DNA of 64,000 nt from G965197555 sp965197555 (GTDB lineage: Bacteria > Chloroflexota > Dehalococcoidia > Lucifugimonadales > UBA3495), in the NCBI GenBank assembly GCA_965197555.1, contig OZ240213.1:2046001-2110000 (forward strand), written 5' to 3'. Positions 23,732 through 32,587 of this stretch are shown here, piece by piece. Every line of letters starts with the position of its first letter. Within the stretch, counting starts at the first letter, position 1. A model generated the notes under the pieces. It had not been told where the DNA came from. It worked only from the letters and a program-made list of their open reading frames with translations, and did no database searches. A program made the translations under genes and the position numbers.

Positions 23732-26700
23732 ATGCCGAGCCCCGGGTTCACAGTCGAGCCTAACGTATTCGTCAACCTGGGACCCGACAGAGCAGTCTCG
23801 CTATTTCGCCAGTTACTCTGGGCGGAGGCGGGCCGCGTAGAAATTGGCCGCCATCTCGTAAATGTGCCGGACTGCATCAACGTTGGCGATGGCGGAGTCG
23901 ACGCTTACATCGACGACGCCAACCCTTCGGACGATGACGTCATCCCTGATGGGTCATCAGTCTTCCAAATCAAATCGTCTGACCTTGCACCTACAGCCTG
24001 CAAACGAGAGCTTCACGTTGCCAGCAACCTGAACGCGCCGCTAAAGGAAGAATTGGACTTTCGGCTACAGCAGGGAGCAGCATACGTCCTGGTGCTTATG
24101 GCAGATATCACGGACCAGATGATAAGGGCTCGCTCGGATGCCATTCAGGAAGAGTTGGCCAAATTCGGTTACGAAGGGACCCCTGTCAGGATTTACACCG
24201 CCAACCAGCTTGCAGGGTTTACGAACCGTTATCCGTCGCTAGTAGCGTCGCTTCGGCCGGAGTTCTCAACTTGTCACCCCTACGAAAGATGGGGTAGCTG
24301 GCGGGATGTTAGACACCCCGCCGTCTTTGTTGCAGACTATCATCGCCAAGACCTATTGGACCAGATAGCCCTGACGTTGCGGGAAAGGTCAAGGTGTCCT
24401 GTGCTGCGGCTGACAGGACTGCCGGGAGTTGGGAAGACAAGAAGCTCCTACGAAGGGCTCAGGCCTGACGACCTCAGGAGCCAAGTGCTTTTTGTACCGC
24501 AAGCTGCAGACCTCATCGGTTCGCAACTCTTGCATACATTGGTTAACGACCCCAAGACCTCTGCGATTCTTGTGGTGGATGAGTGCGGCCTTGAACAACA
24601 CAGAGCGCTCGCCAACGCCTTGGCTGAGCAAGGTTCGCGTCTCGCTCTAATCACAATGTCTTACGAAGTTGGACGGCTGCCGATCCCGACCATCGAACTC
24701 AATGCTGAACCTTTGGAAAGAGAGACCATTGAGGAGATTCTTCGGCAAGAGTATCCGGGCATCCCCTCCGAAGTGACCCGCCGCCTGTCCGAATTCGCCG
24801 ACGGGTATCCTCATATCGCTGTGCTGTTAGCCGACCAGTACGTGGAGGAAGGGAACACTGGAGCTTATTTCTCAGTTTCTGATGACCGGCTAATGCATAG
24901 GCTGATTGGGGGCTCCACATCCCCTGATTCGTATCAATTCCGAATCACAAGAGCAGTCCTTATGGGTCTCTCGCTGTTCCAACGCATTGGTGTGGCGGGG
25001 ATAGGAGAAAGCGAAGGTCAATGGCTCGCCCAACAAGTGGGAGTGTCTTGGCAGGAGTTTCAGGAGGTCGTGTCCAAGGAAAGAGGCCGCGGCACGGTCC
25101 AGGGAGACCACTACGTTTTTGTGACGCCCTTCATGCTGAGGATTCACCTTCTGGAAGAGTGGTGGCATGTTTACGGCTTCAAAGACGAGACCGGCCTCAG
25201 CGAGTTCGTGTCCGGTATGCCGGACGCTGAGCGGGCGAATCTTCTTCGCAGGTTTTTTGAGCACTTCCCCTATGTAGCTTCGGCATCCCGAGGAGCCGAG
25301 TTTGTCCGAAAGATGCTGGCAGAGGATGGGAGCCTTTCCAACTTCGAACTTCTTAACAGTGAACTTGGCGGCAGGTTTTTTCTAGCCCTGACAGAGGCCG
25401 ATCCGGTTGCGGCTCTACGTGCTGCGCAGCGTGCTGTTGGCAGTAAGAGTCGTGAGGAGCTCCTCGAGTTCCGCGAGGGCAGACGGGCTATGGTTGAGGC
25501 ACTGAAGCGTATGGCCGTATGGAAAGAGTTGTTCCAAGAAGCTGCCCTGCTCCTTCTCGCACTGGCTGAATCCGAAACTGAGTCGTGGGCTAACAACGCC
25601 AGCGGAGAGTTCGTAAACTTATTCAGCGTTGGACCTGGACCACTGGCGCCCACCGAAGCGTCTCCCGCCGACAGGTTCCCAGTCCTCCAAGGATCACTGT
25701 TGAGCGATTCACCAGAACGAATAAAGCTAGGTGTTCAAGCTTGTGAGCGCGCTCTGAGCACGGGGTCCTTCCGCAGGGTCATCGGTGCCGAGTACCAAGG
25801 AGTTCGGCGAGAACCCGATCTGTGGCGACCTGTGACGTACGGCGAAATGTTCGACGCTTACCGGTCTACGTGGGGGTTGATGAGGGAGTCGCTGAGCCAT
25901 TTGAATGACGAGGAGAGAACACACGTGGTCAACGTGCTATTGTCCAGCGCTCGCGGCCTGACTCGCCTGGAGCCTTTGGCGGACATGGTAATTGAGACCA
26001 TCCGCGATCTGGCTAACGATACAGATGTGGACCGGAGAGATTTGATCGGTCGAACGGTGGAAATCCTACGCTATGAAGGCAGGAGAATGGAGACTGAAAC
26101 AAAAGGCAAGTGGGAGCGGTTGGCCGAGGAACTGTCCGGGGACGACTTCAGTTCCCGAATGGAACGGTACGTTGCAATGGAACTCCTTGAGGACGAATTC
26201 GACGAAGAAGGGCAGCAGGTGAACCAGGCCCAGCCCCACATCATGGAATTGGCATCCCTAGCCGTGGAAACGCCCCTGTTGCTCTCCGCCGAACTGAATT
26301 GGCTCGTAACCAAGCGAGCAAGCTCTGGCCATAGGTTCGGGTATGAGTTGGGAAAACGCGATCTGGACAAGGTGTTCCTGAAGCCCATTTTGGATGCCCA
26401 GACAGGAGCGGGAGACGATGCGGACCTTTCATTCATCGGCAGCTACTTCAGAGCCTTGTCCGAGCGTGAACCAAACAAATGGGAATCCCTGCTTGACACT
26501 CTTGCTCAGTGTCCTAGCCGAGCCGGGTGGGTGGTCGAGTTGACCTGGCGTTCGGGAATCGTGAGTCAACGAGCTTCTCGGCGGGTTCTCCAATTGACGC
26601 AGGCGGGCGTCACCGATCCCTCAGCATTGCGAATGTTCAGGTATGGTGCAGCGGTAAGGTCACTTACTCCCGAAGATTTCTCTACTTGGGTGGATGTGCT

Positions 26701-27508
26701 GCTGGAGGTGGATAATCTAGGCGCGGTGTCCGCCGCCCTAGACCTCTTGGTAATGTACGGTGGCTATAGTGTTTCTGAGGAGCCTGCACGTAGGATTGTC
26801 TGCCATCCCTCTTGGTTCAGGCCGACGGTAGGACGGCATCGCCCCTCACACGATGCATTTTGGTGGGCGGACGTGGCTGAAGCTCTGTGTAAAAACCATC
26901 CTGAGGTGGCATTAGAAATCGCTAACTTGATGCTAGAACACGCCGGTGAACCGGGAACAATCGTTGAGTGGCTCGATGATGAGCCAGGCCGAGTGCTAGA
27001 CACGGCCCTACGGCAGAAGCCGTGGGAAGTATGGCAAATTGCATCTTCTCTGCTTGACCCCCCAATGGACGAAAGGGCTTTTGTTGTCGGCCTTTGGCTA
27101 AAGGGTAGCGACATGTTCGGCGCTGGAGGCTCGCACATTCTCCAAGAAGTTCCGCAGGACTTGATATGGATGTGGGTCGAGGAATCCCCTGACTCCAGAG
27201 CCATCAGATTGGCCGAATTCGTTCCTAAACTGATAGGTGGCCCCCTTGACGACCCTAGTCTAGCCCGGGAATTGTTGGTGCGGTATGGCCACGAACCAAG
27301 TGTGCGAGGCGCTCTCCGAGCCAACTTCTCCACTGAAGGATGGACCGGCCCTATGAGTCAGCACCTGTTGGAAAAACGGTCCTGGCTGCTGAACTTGCGT
27401 AGTCAAGAGACGGATAAGAAGGTCCTGATGTGGATAGATGAGTATGTGGCAGAGATAGACCGGGGTGTGGAATATGCTCGACAAGAAGAAGAACGAGCAG
27501 GTAGGTGA
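23732..27508 (+). CDS. PD-(D/E)XK nuclease-STAND NTPase, probable anti-phage (Avs-like) protein
   Basis: 1258 residues in one frame. The N-terminal domain carries GDGGVD (52-57) and FQIK (78-81), the D...Q-x-K core of a Mrr/DUF4297-like PD-(D/E)XK nuclease. A P-loop NTPase follows: Walker A GLPGVGKT (229-236, Lys235), Walker B AILVVDEC (Asp283-Glu284), an ALITMS sensor strand and winged-helix-like sequence. About 800 residues of helical C-terminus are the likely sensor. Nuclease + STAND + long helical sensor is the plan of antiviral STAND proteins, which are triggered by a phage protein and then cut DNA. Assignment is by architecture. GC and codon use differ from the replication module, and the gene is bracketed by inverted IS3 right ends, so it is a mobile cargo. 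Confidence 0.78.
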   Translation: MPSPGFTVEPNVFVNLGPDRAVSLFRQLLWAEAGRVEIGRHLVNVPDCINVGDGGVDAYIDDANPSDDDVIPDGSSVFQIKSSDLAPTACKRELHVASNLNAPLKEELDFRLQQGAAYVLVLMADITDQMIRARSDAIQEELAKFGYEGTPVRIYTANQLAGFTNRYPSLVASLRPEFSTCHPYERWGSWRDVRHPAVFVADYHRQDLLDQIALTLRERSRCPVLRLTGLPGVGKTRSSYEGLRPDDLRSQVLFVPQAADLIGSQLLHTLVNDPKTSAILVVDECGLEQHRALANALAEQGSRLALITMSYEVGRLPIPTIELNAEPLERETIEEILRQEYPGIPSEVTRRLSEFADGYPHIAVLLADQYVEEGNTGAYFSVSDDRLMHRLIGGSTSPDSYQFRITRAVLMGLSLFQRIGVAGIGESEGQWLAQQVGVSWQEFQEVVSKERGRGTVQGDHYVFVTPFMLRIHLLEEWWHVYGFKDETGLSEFVSGMPDAERANLLRRFFEHFPYVASASRGAEFVRKMLAEDGSLSNFELLNSELGGRFFLALTEADPVAALRAAQRAVGSKSREELLEFREGRRAMVEALKRMAVWKELFQEAALLLLALAESETESWANNASGEFVNLFSVGPGPLAPTEASPADRFPVLQGSLLSDSPERIKLGVQACERALSTGSFRRVIGAEYQGVRREPDLWRPVTYGEMFDAYRSTWGLMRESLSHLNDEERTHVVNVLLSSARGLTRLEPLADMVIETIRDLANDTDVDRRDLIGRTVEILRYEGRRMETETKGKWERLAEELSGDDFSSRMERYVAMELLEDEFDEEGQQVNQAQPHIMELASLAVETPLLLSAELNWLVTKRASSGHRFGYELGKRDLDKVFLKPILDAQTGAGDDADLSFIGSYFRALSEREPNKWESLLDTLAQCPSRAGWVVELTWRSGIVSQRASRRVLQLTQAGVTDPSALRMFRYGAAVRSLTPEDFSTWVDVLLEVDNLGAVSAALDLLVMYGGYSVSEEPARRIVCHPSWFRPTVGRHRPSHDAFWWADVAEALCKNHPEVALEIANLMLEHAGEPGTIVEWLDDEPGRVLDTALRQKPWEVWQIASSLLDPPMDERAFVVGLWLKGSDMFGAGGSHILQEVPQDLIWMWVEESPDSRAIRLAEFVPKLIGGPLDDPSLARELLVRYGHEPSVRGALRANFSTEGWTGPMSQHLLEKRSWLLNLRSQETDKKVLMWIDEYVAEIDRGVEYARQEEERAGR

Positions 27509-27554
27509 ACTTACGGACCCTTTGGGCATGGCCACGCCAAGTACATGACATATG

Positions 27555-27896
27555 ACCATGGACGGTAGGTGATGGAAGGGGCGCTACCAAGACAACATCT
27601 TCGTGGAGCGGCTGTGGCGGACGGTGAAGTATGAGGAGGTGTACCTGAAAGCCTACGCCAGCGTCCTGGAGGCCCAGCGGGGACTGGAAGACTACTTCCG
27701 GTTCTACAACGGGCTCAGGCCCCATCAGGCCCTGGGCTACCGGACCCCGGACGAGATGTTCCATGGGGAGCAGGATGCCGTAGATGGGGAGTCTAACGGA
27801 AGGAGGTGTTCACCGGAACAGGGGACCGAATCACTGGCAGGAGAGCCGGGATTCTCACTTAACTCGCCCCTGGTTCTGTCCAAATAACGGGTTCCA
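27555..27896 (+). mobile_element. IS3-family transposase remnant with right terminal repeat
   Basis: Only the C-terminal part of an IS3 OrfB (DDE integrase) remains: RYQDNIFVERLWRTVKYEEV, then GLEDYFRFYNGLRPHQALGY and PDEMF, with an in-frame TGA near 27571 breaking the upstream part. It ends in the terminal inverted repeat (TGGAACCCGTTATTTGGACAG read on the minus strand, ending at 27896). No functional transposase is encoded. It forms the right boundary of the STAND-gene cassette. Confidence 0.85.
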
Positions 27897-27969
27897 CCTC
27901 AGGTTGACCGGACTAATGGGTTTGAAGATAATAGGCGCCACACTAGATGTTCCGTACAGGTGACGTGCA

Positions 27970-28221
27970 ATGACTAACAGATTAGATGTACGGTTAGACT
28001 CCGAACACCGGCGGCGGTTAGAGGCATTAGCCCAGGAGAATGGAGTGCCCATCTCCGAAGTAGTGCGACGCCTCATCGACGGCGCCTATGATGACATTGT
28101 GCGGGCGCGCCGGAAGCAAGCGATTGAACGGTTAATAGGGTTGAACGTGGAAGACCCGCCTGACCCAGATACCCTCTCCCGCGAGTTGGAGGCCGCCCAT
28201 GAAGCCGGCGGTCTTCATTGA
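27970..28221 (+). CDS. vapB: VapB-type ribbon-helix-helix antitoxin
   Basis: 83 residues. The N-terminal RLDVRLDSEHRRRLEALAQE then GVPISEVVRRLIDGAY is a ribbon-helix-helix (CopG/MetJ-like) DNA-binding fold. The C-terminal part (ERLIGLNVEDPPDPDTLSRE) would wrap the toxin. It overlaps the PIN toxin gene by 23 bp, a standard antitoxin-first operon. It should neutralise the toxin and autorepress the promoter together with it. Confidence 0.78.
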   Translation: MTNRLDVRLDSEHRRRLEALAQENGVPISEVVRRLIDGAYDDIVRARRKQAIERLIGLNVEDPPDPDTLSRELEAAHEAGGLH

Positions 28222-28657
28222 CGCCAACGTTCCCATCTACGCCGCAGGCCGGGAACATCCCTATAAGCAACCGTGCGCTCGGATTCTCCGAATGGTGGCA
28301 GATAATCCGCAATTGTTCGTCACCGATGCCGAGGTGCTCCAAGAGCTGTTGCACCGCTACCTGGCCTCGGGGCGATGGGCCCTGGGCCGGGAGGTGGTGC
28401 GGGCTTTCGCCGAGGCCATGCGCGGGCGAATCGAACCCGTCCACGCGGAAGATGTTACCCTGGCGGTGGAGTTGGCTGACCGCCCTCCGGTGGTCAGCGC
28501 CCGGGACCTGGTCCACGCAGCGGTGATGCAGCGGCTGGGAGCTGACTGCGTAATCTCGGCTGACACAGATTTCGACCGCTTGGAAGGCATACATAGGCTG
28601 GACCCTGCCCGCATTGAAGAATGGGGCAGTTCCGTTCTGACTGTCCCTGAAGCTTAA
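28199..28657 (+). CDS. vapC: VapC-type PIN-domain ribonuclease toxin
   Basis: 152 residues. PIN fold: VFIDANVPIYAAG with the first acidic residue (Asp8), TDAEVLQELLHRY with a conserved Glu, SARDLVHAAVMQRLG and VISADTDFDRL supplying the other acids. VapC proteins cleave tRNA or rRNA with Mg2+ and are held by the upstream RHH antitoxin. Typically plasmid- or island-borne for maintenance, consistent with this defence-type neighbourhood. Confidence 0.82.
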   Translation: MKPAVFIDANVPIYAAGREHPYKQPCARILRMVADNPQLFVTDAEVLQELLHRYLASGRWALGREVVRAFAEAMRGRIEPVHAEDVTLAVELADRPPVVSARDLVHAAVMQRLGADCVISADTDFDRLEGIHRLDPARIEEWGSSVLTVPEA

Positions 28658-28703
28658 GGCAGCTTGTTAAGCATCGGAAGCCACAAAGGGCCTGTGCGAG
28701 AAC

Positions 28704-31700
28704 ATGGCGCTACACGTCGACATAGATAACCCCAAGTATCGTGATGCAGCGGCGAAGATTCTGTCGCGCCATGACAACTTTCAACCCGAGGCCAACATCA
28801 CCAGCGCGGTCCGGGACTTTCTCATCCACACCGGCCTGGCCCGCAGCGAAGAGATCGTCGAGGAAAATCCACCATCAGACGCCTCCCGCCGAGCCGTTGA
28901 CCTGACCGCCCTGGACACCTTCATCGAGTTCAAGCGGCGCATCGGCACCGCTCCGGGCGGCGAACCCGACCCGGAGAACGTCCGGCAGTTGGACGACTAC
29001 CTGGCTCAATCTGCGGGGCAGGGCCGGGTCCGTATGGGCGTTCTCACCGACGGCAGGCGGTGGTTGTTGCGTTGGCCCGGTGCCGGACAGGTCCAACTGA
29101 CTCGCCCATATGCCTTCACCCTGGAAGGGCCTGACGGCTGGTTCCCCTTGTACGAGTGGCTCAGGGACTCTGCGCTGGTATCTCTTGAGGACATCAGTCC
29201 CGATAGAGAAGGAATCGCCGAGTACTTCGGCCCCGGCAGTCCCTCCTACCAGCGCGACATCGCCGCCCTGAAAGCCCACTACCAAGAGCACGCGGAACTG
29301 GAGACCATCCGGGTCAAGCGGAGCTTGTGGTATGACCTGTTGCGTACCGCCTTGGGCGAAATCGCCTACAGCACGGAGGGGATAGATGACTCGGTGCGCG
29401 GCATCATCAGCGGGTTCACCGACGACACGGAGGAGATGGACGACCTGTTCGTCCGCCACACCTACCTGGGCGCCGTCATCGGGATGGTGGTGCAGGCTTC
29501 CTTCGGCATCGACATTCGGCGGCTGGCCGAGACCGACCCCGCCGACCTGCTCCAAGGCCGGGAGTTGTACCGGGCCACCGGGTTGCAGGGAGTGCTGGAA
29601 TCGGACTTCTTCGCCTGGCCCATCGAGGTCGGCGGCAACCCGCTACTCCAAACGCTGGCCCGCCGGGTGGCCCGGTTCAACTGGGCCGAAGCGCCGCCGG
29701 ACATCGCCGCCATCCTATACGAGACGGTCATACCGCCGGAAGAGCGGCGGCAGTTGGGTGAATACTATACTCCCGCCTGGCTGGCCCGCGTCATGGTCCG
29801 CGAGCTGGTAGACGAACCGCTGAACCAGCGCGTGCTGGACCCGGCCTGCGGCTCCGGCACCTTCGTGACCGAGGCGGTGGCCCATTTCATCGGCGCCGCC
29901 AGTGCGACCAACTGGGAACCCAAAGAAGTGCTGAACCGCCTGCGGGAGGCGGTGACCGGCATTGACGTTCACCCGGTTGCGGTGCACCTGGCACGGGCCG
30001 CCTGGACGCTGGCCGCCCGCCCGGCCATCAACGCCGCCGGCGCCGCCGGGTACGACGCATCGCTGTCCATACCGGTCTACCTTGGTGACGCCCTGCAACT
30101 GCGCTTCCGCACCGGGGATATGTTCGCCGAGAACGAGATTTCCATCCAGACCAACGACGAGGAGAACACCGAGCTGGTCTTTCCCGTCAGCCTGGTGGAG
30201 CGGGCCGAGGACTTCGACGCCCTGATGGGGGACATTTCCGCCTACATCGAGCAGGGCGATGATCCCTTCCTGGCCCTGGACGACAACCACGTCAACGACC
30301 CCGCTGAGCGGCAGACCATAGGGGAGACCATCAGGATCATGCAGCGCCTTCACGACCAGGGGCGCGACCACATCTGGGCCTACTACACCCGCAACATGGT
30401 GCGGCCAGTGGCGTTGTCGCGGGCAAAGGTGGATGTGGTGATCGGCAATCCGCCTTGGATCAACTACAACCAGACCGCCGACATCCTGCGCGACGAGTTA
30501 CAGAATCTGAGCCGGAACCGCTTCGGCATCTGGGCCGGAGGACGTTACGCTACCCACCAGGACGTGGCCGGTCTTTTCTTCGCCCGTAGCGTTGACCTCT
30601 ACCTCAAGGACGGCGGCGTCATCGGCTTCGTGCTGCCCCACAGCGCGTTGCAGGCCGGGCAATACTCCAAGTGGCGCACCGGCAAATGGCAATCACCTCC
30701 GTTGGGCCGGGGCAGGAACCGGGCGTCCGCCTACACTCTGTCCGTATTGTTCGACCACAAGATAGCTTGGGATTTGGAACAGTTGGATCCCAATACCTTC
30801 TTCCCGATAGTCTCATGTGTGGTGTTTGCTCGCAGCACAGGGCAAAGCGGAATATCGGCGCCGCTGGCTGGACAGGTTGAGCGGTGGCGGGGCGAGACCG
30901 GGAGCGACGATGTTCGCCGGGAGCCCGCCGGCATCACCGACACTGGCGCCACGGGAAACTCCCCCTACGGCGGTTACTCCCGTCAAGGTGCGGTTATCGT
31001 TCCCCGGTGCCTGTTCTTCGTCAATGAAACGGAGAACAGCGCTATCGTTCAGGCGGCGCCGACCGTCACCGTCAACCCCCGCCGGGGCAACCTGGACAAA
31101 GCACCCTGGAAGGATCTGAACCTGACCGCCATCACCGGCCAGACCGTCGAAGACTCGCATCTATTCAGCGTACATCTCGGCGAGACTATCGCCCCATACG
31201 TTGCGTTGGAACCTCTGAAGGCCCTGTTGCCGCTGAAGCGGGACGATACAGCGTTACCAATAGAGGTGGGCGGCCCGGGCGGCATTCGTCTGGGCGGGTT
31301 AGAGCGTAGGATGCGGGAACGTTGGCAGACCATAAGCGCGATGTGGGAAACCAACAAGGCTCCTGCCAACCACCTGAATCTGCTAGGACAGATAAATTAC
31401 CTGCACAAGCTGTCGTCGCAACTGGAGTGGCAGCATAACTCGGACGAAAGAGCACTGCGTGTGGTTTACACCAAATCGGGTGAGCCGACGGCTGCTTTGC
31501 TTCAGGATTGCGGCGCGCTGGTTGACCACCTTCTCTACTGGATTCCGTGCAGGACCATACAAGAAGCCAACTACCTGCTGGCTATCATCAACAGCGACGT
31601 GCTACAAGAGGCTGTCACGCCTTTGATGTCCAAAGGCCAGTTCGGAGCGCGCGACCTACACAAGCATCTTTGGAAGCTGCCCATCCCGGAGTTCGACCCG

Positions 31701-31913
31701 GCGCAGGAACTGCATTTCGTCATCGCCGCTGCCGGGGCAACGGCACAGGCCGCTGCGGGAAATAGGCTGGAGGAACTGCGGAGGTTGCGGGAGAGGCAGG
31801 ATGACAAGCTGACCGTGACCGTCGCCCGGCGCGAACTGCGAACGTGGCTGCGCACTTCGCCGGAAGGCAAAGCCGTGGAAACCGCCGTGGGGCGGCTGCT
31901 GGCTGGCGGGTAG
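28704..31913 (+). CDS. Type IIG-like restriction-modification protein (nuclease plus N6-adenine methylase)
   Basis: 1069 residues. N-terminal ALDTFIEFKRRIG with Glu75 and Lys77, preceded by an Asp, looks like a PD-(D/E)XK nuclease core. A helical linker follows, then a gamma-type adenine methyltransferase: TPAWLARVMV, motif I RVLDPACGSGTF (Asp379), motif IV VVIGNPPWIN (Asn582), and VIGFVLPHSAL. The C-terminal 400 residues should contain the target recognition domain. Single-polypeptide layout fits Eco57I/type IIG enzymes; PglX of BREX is similar, but no other BREX or DISARM genes are present. Acts alone as restriction and modification, if active. It starts 47 bp after the VapC gene. Confidence 0.78.
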   Translation: MALHVDIDNPKYRDAAAKILSRHDNFQPEANITSAVRDFLIHTGLARSEEIVEENPPSDASRRAVDLTALDTFIEFKRRIGTAPGGEPDPENVRQLDDYLAQSAGQGRVRMGVLTDGRRWLLRWPGAGQVQLTRPYAFTLEGPDGWFPLYEWLRDSALVSLEDISPDREGIAEYFGPGSPSYQRDIAALKAHYQEHAELETIRVKRSLWYDLLRTALGEIAYSTEGIDDSVRGIISGFTDDTEEMDDLFVRHTYLGAVIGMVVQASFGIDIRRLAETDPADLLQGRELYRATGLQGVLESDFFAWPIEVGGNPLLQTLARRVARFNWAEAPPDIAAILYETVIPPEERRQLGEYYTPAWLARVMVRELVDEPLNQRVLDPACGSGTFVTEAVAHFIGAASATNWEPKEVLNRLREAVTGIDVHPVAVHLARAAWTLAARPAINAAGAAGYDASLSIPVYLGDALQLRFRTGDMFAENEISIQTNDEENTELVFPVSLVERAEDFDALMGDISAYIEQGDDPFLALDDNHVNDPAERQTIGETIRIMQRLHDQGRDHIWAYYTRNMVRPVALSRAKVDVVIGNPPWINYNQTADILRDELQNLSRNRFGIWAGGRYATHQDVAGLFFARSVDLYLKDGGVIGFVLPHSALQAGQYSKWRTGKWQSPPLGRGRNRASAYTLSVLFDHKIAWDLEQLDPNTFFPIVSCVVFARSTGQSGISAPLAGQVERWRGETGSDDVRREPAGITDTGATGNSPYGGYSRQGAVIVPRCLFFVNETENSAIVQAAPTVTVNPRRGNLDKAPWKDLNLTAITGQTVEDSHLFSVHLGETIAPYVALEPLKALLPLKRDDTALPIEVGGPGGIRLGGLERRMRERWQTISAMWETNKAPANHLNLLGQINYLHKLSSQLEWQHNSDERALRVVYTKSGEPTAALLQDCGALVDHLLYWIPCRTIQEANYLLAIINSDVLQEAVTPLMSKGQFGARDLHKHLWKLPIPEFDPAQELHFVIAAAGATAQAAAGNRLEELRRLRERQDDKLTVTVARRELRTWLRTSPEGKAVETAVGRLLAGG

Positions 31914-31947
31914 AAGATAGAGGACATTCGGCCCAACAAGGAGGACA

Positions 31948-32287
31948 GTGAAAATCCAGGACATTTTCCATATGTTCATGATCCAGGACATGGAGCGAGC
32001 CGTGCGCTTCTACGGGGACGTGCTGGGGCTGGATGTGGAGGATCAGACTCCTGAATGGTCGAGACTGGCCTTACGTGACGAAATCATCGTCCTCCGCGGA
32101 GGTGGCACCGACGACCTGACCTGGACTCCATTTCGAGGTGGAGGCCATCCAAGAAGCGTGTCTCCACGTGCAGAAGGGCGGGGGTGCATCCTCAGTTGGG
32201 ATCCACCGCGCCAATGGTTGGACAGCTCTCGCGGATCTAGCAGACAGGGAGGGGAATGGGTTCACCTTTTTCAGCCTCCCAGGTTAG
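31948..32287 (+). pseudogene. Glyoxalase/VOC-family protein, frameshifted
   Basis: GTG start with an AAGGAGG site. The first 55 residues (MIQDMERAVRFYGDVLGLDV, RLALRDEIIVL) are a normal vicinal-oxygen-chelate N-terminal half. Near 32125 the frame changes, and the second half continues one frame over as LHFEVEAIQEACLHV, then GWTALADLADREGNGFTFFS, ending at TAG 32285-32287. The two halves together make a typical 110-115 residue VOC protein. A single-base indel, real or technical, breaks it. Metabolic gene without obvious link to its neighbours. Confidence 0.7.
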
Positions 32288-32587
32288 GGTCATAACCCTC
32301 TGAGACCTCGATTTCGGTCCGGTAGTGCAGGCCCACCCCCGTATTTCGAGTTCTACTGCAACGGGTCACCCACGCGTCACATATACAACATTCGCAATCC
32401 CAGTAGACACCAAAAACCGAGGTACTCGTGGCTGGTAAGCTAAAATCAGCACGGAGTCGGACGATACCATTCGAGTGGGGCGCTACCGTACTTTCGGAGG
32501 ACTCGTCATCCTACGGCATCAAACTCGCGTGTCTGGAGAATGGGGGACGACGGGAGGTTGAGCACAACAACAGCAAGCGATCGCGGC
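32288..32587. other. Intergenic, holds one arm of a 30-bp imperfect direct repeat
   Basis: No convincing gene; a GTG-started frame at 32428 has weak coding character. The segment 32408-32437 (ACACCAAAAAC, then GGTACTC, then TGG) is repeated with 24 of 30 identical bases at 34008-34037. Confidence 0.4.

Noticed and set aside
28704..31913. BREX PglX
   Set aside because: No BrxA, BrxB, BrxC, PglZ or BrxL genes nearby; N-terminal nuclease-like motif fits type IIG better.
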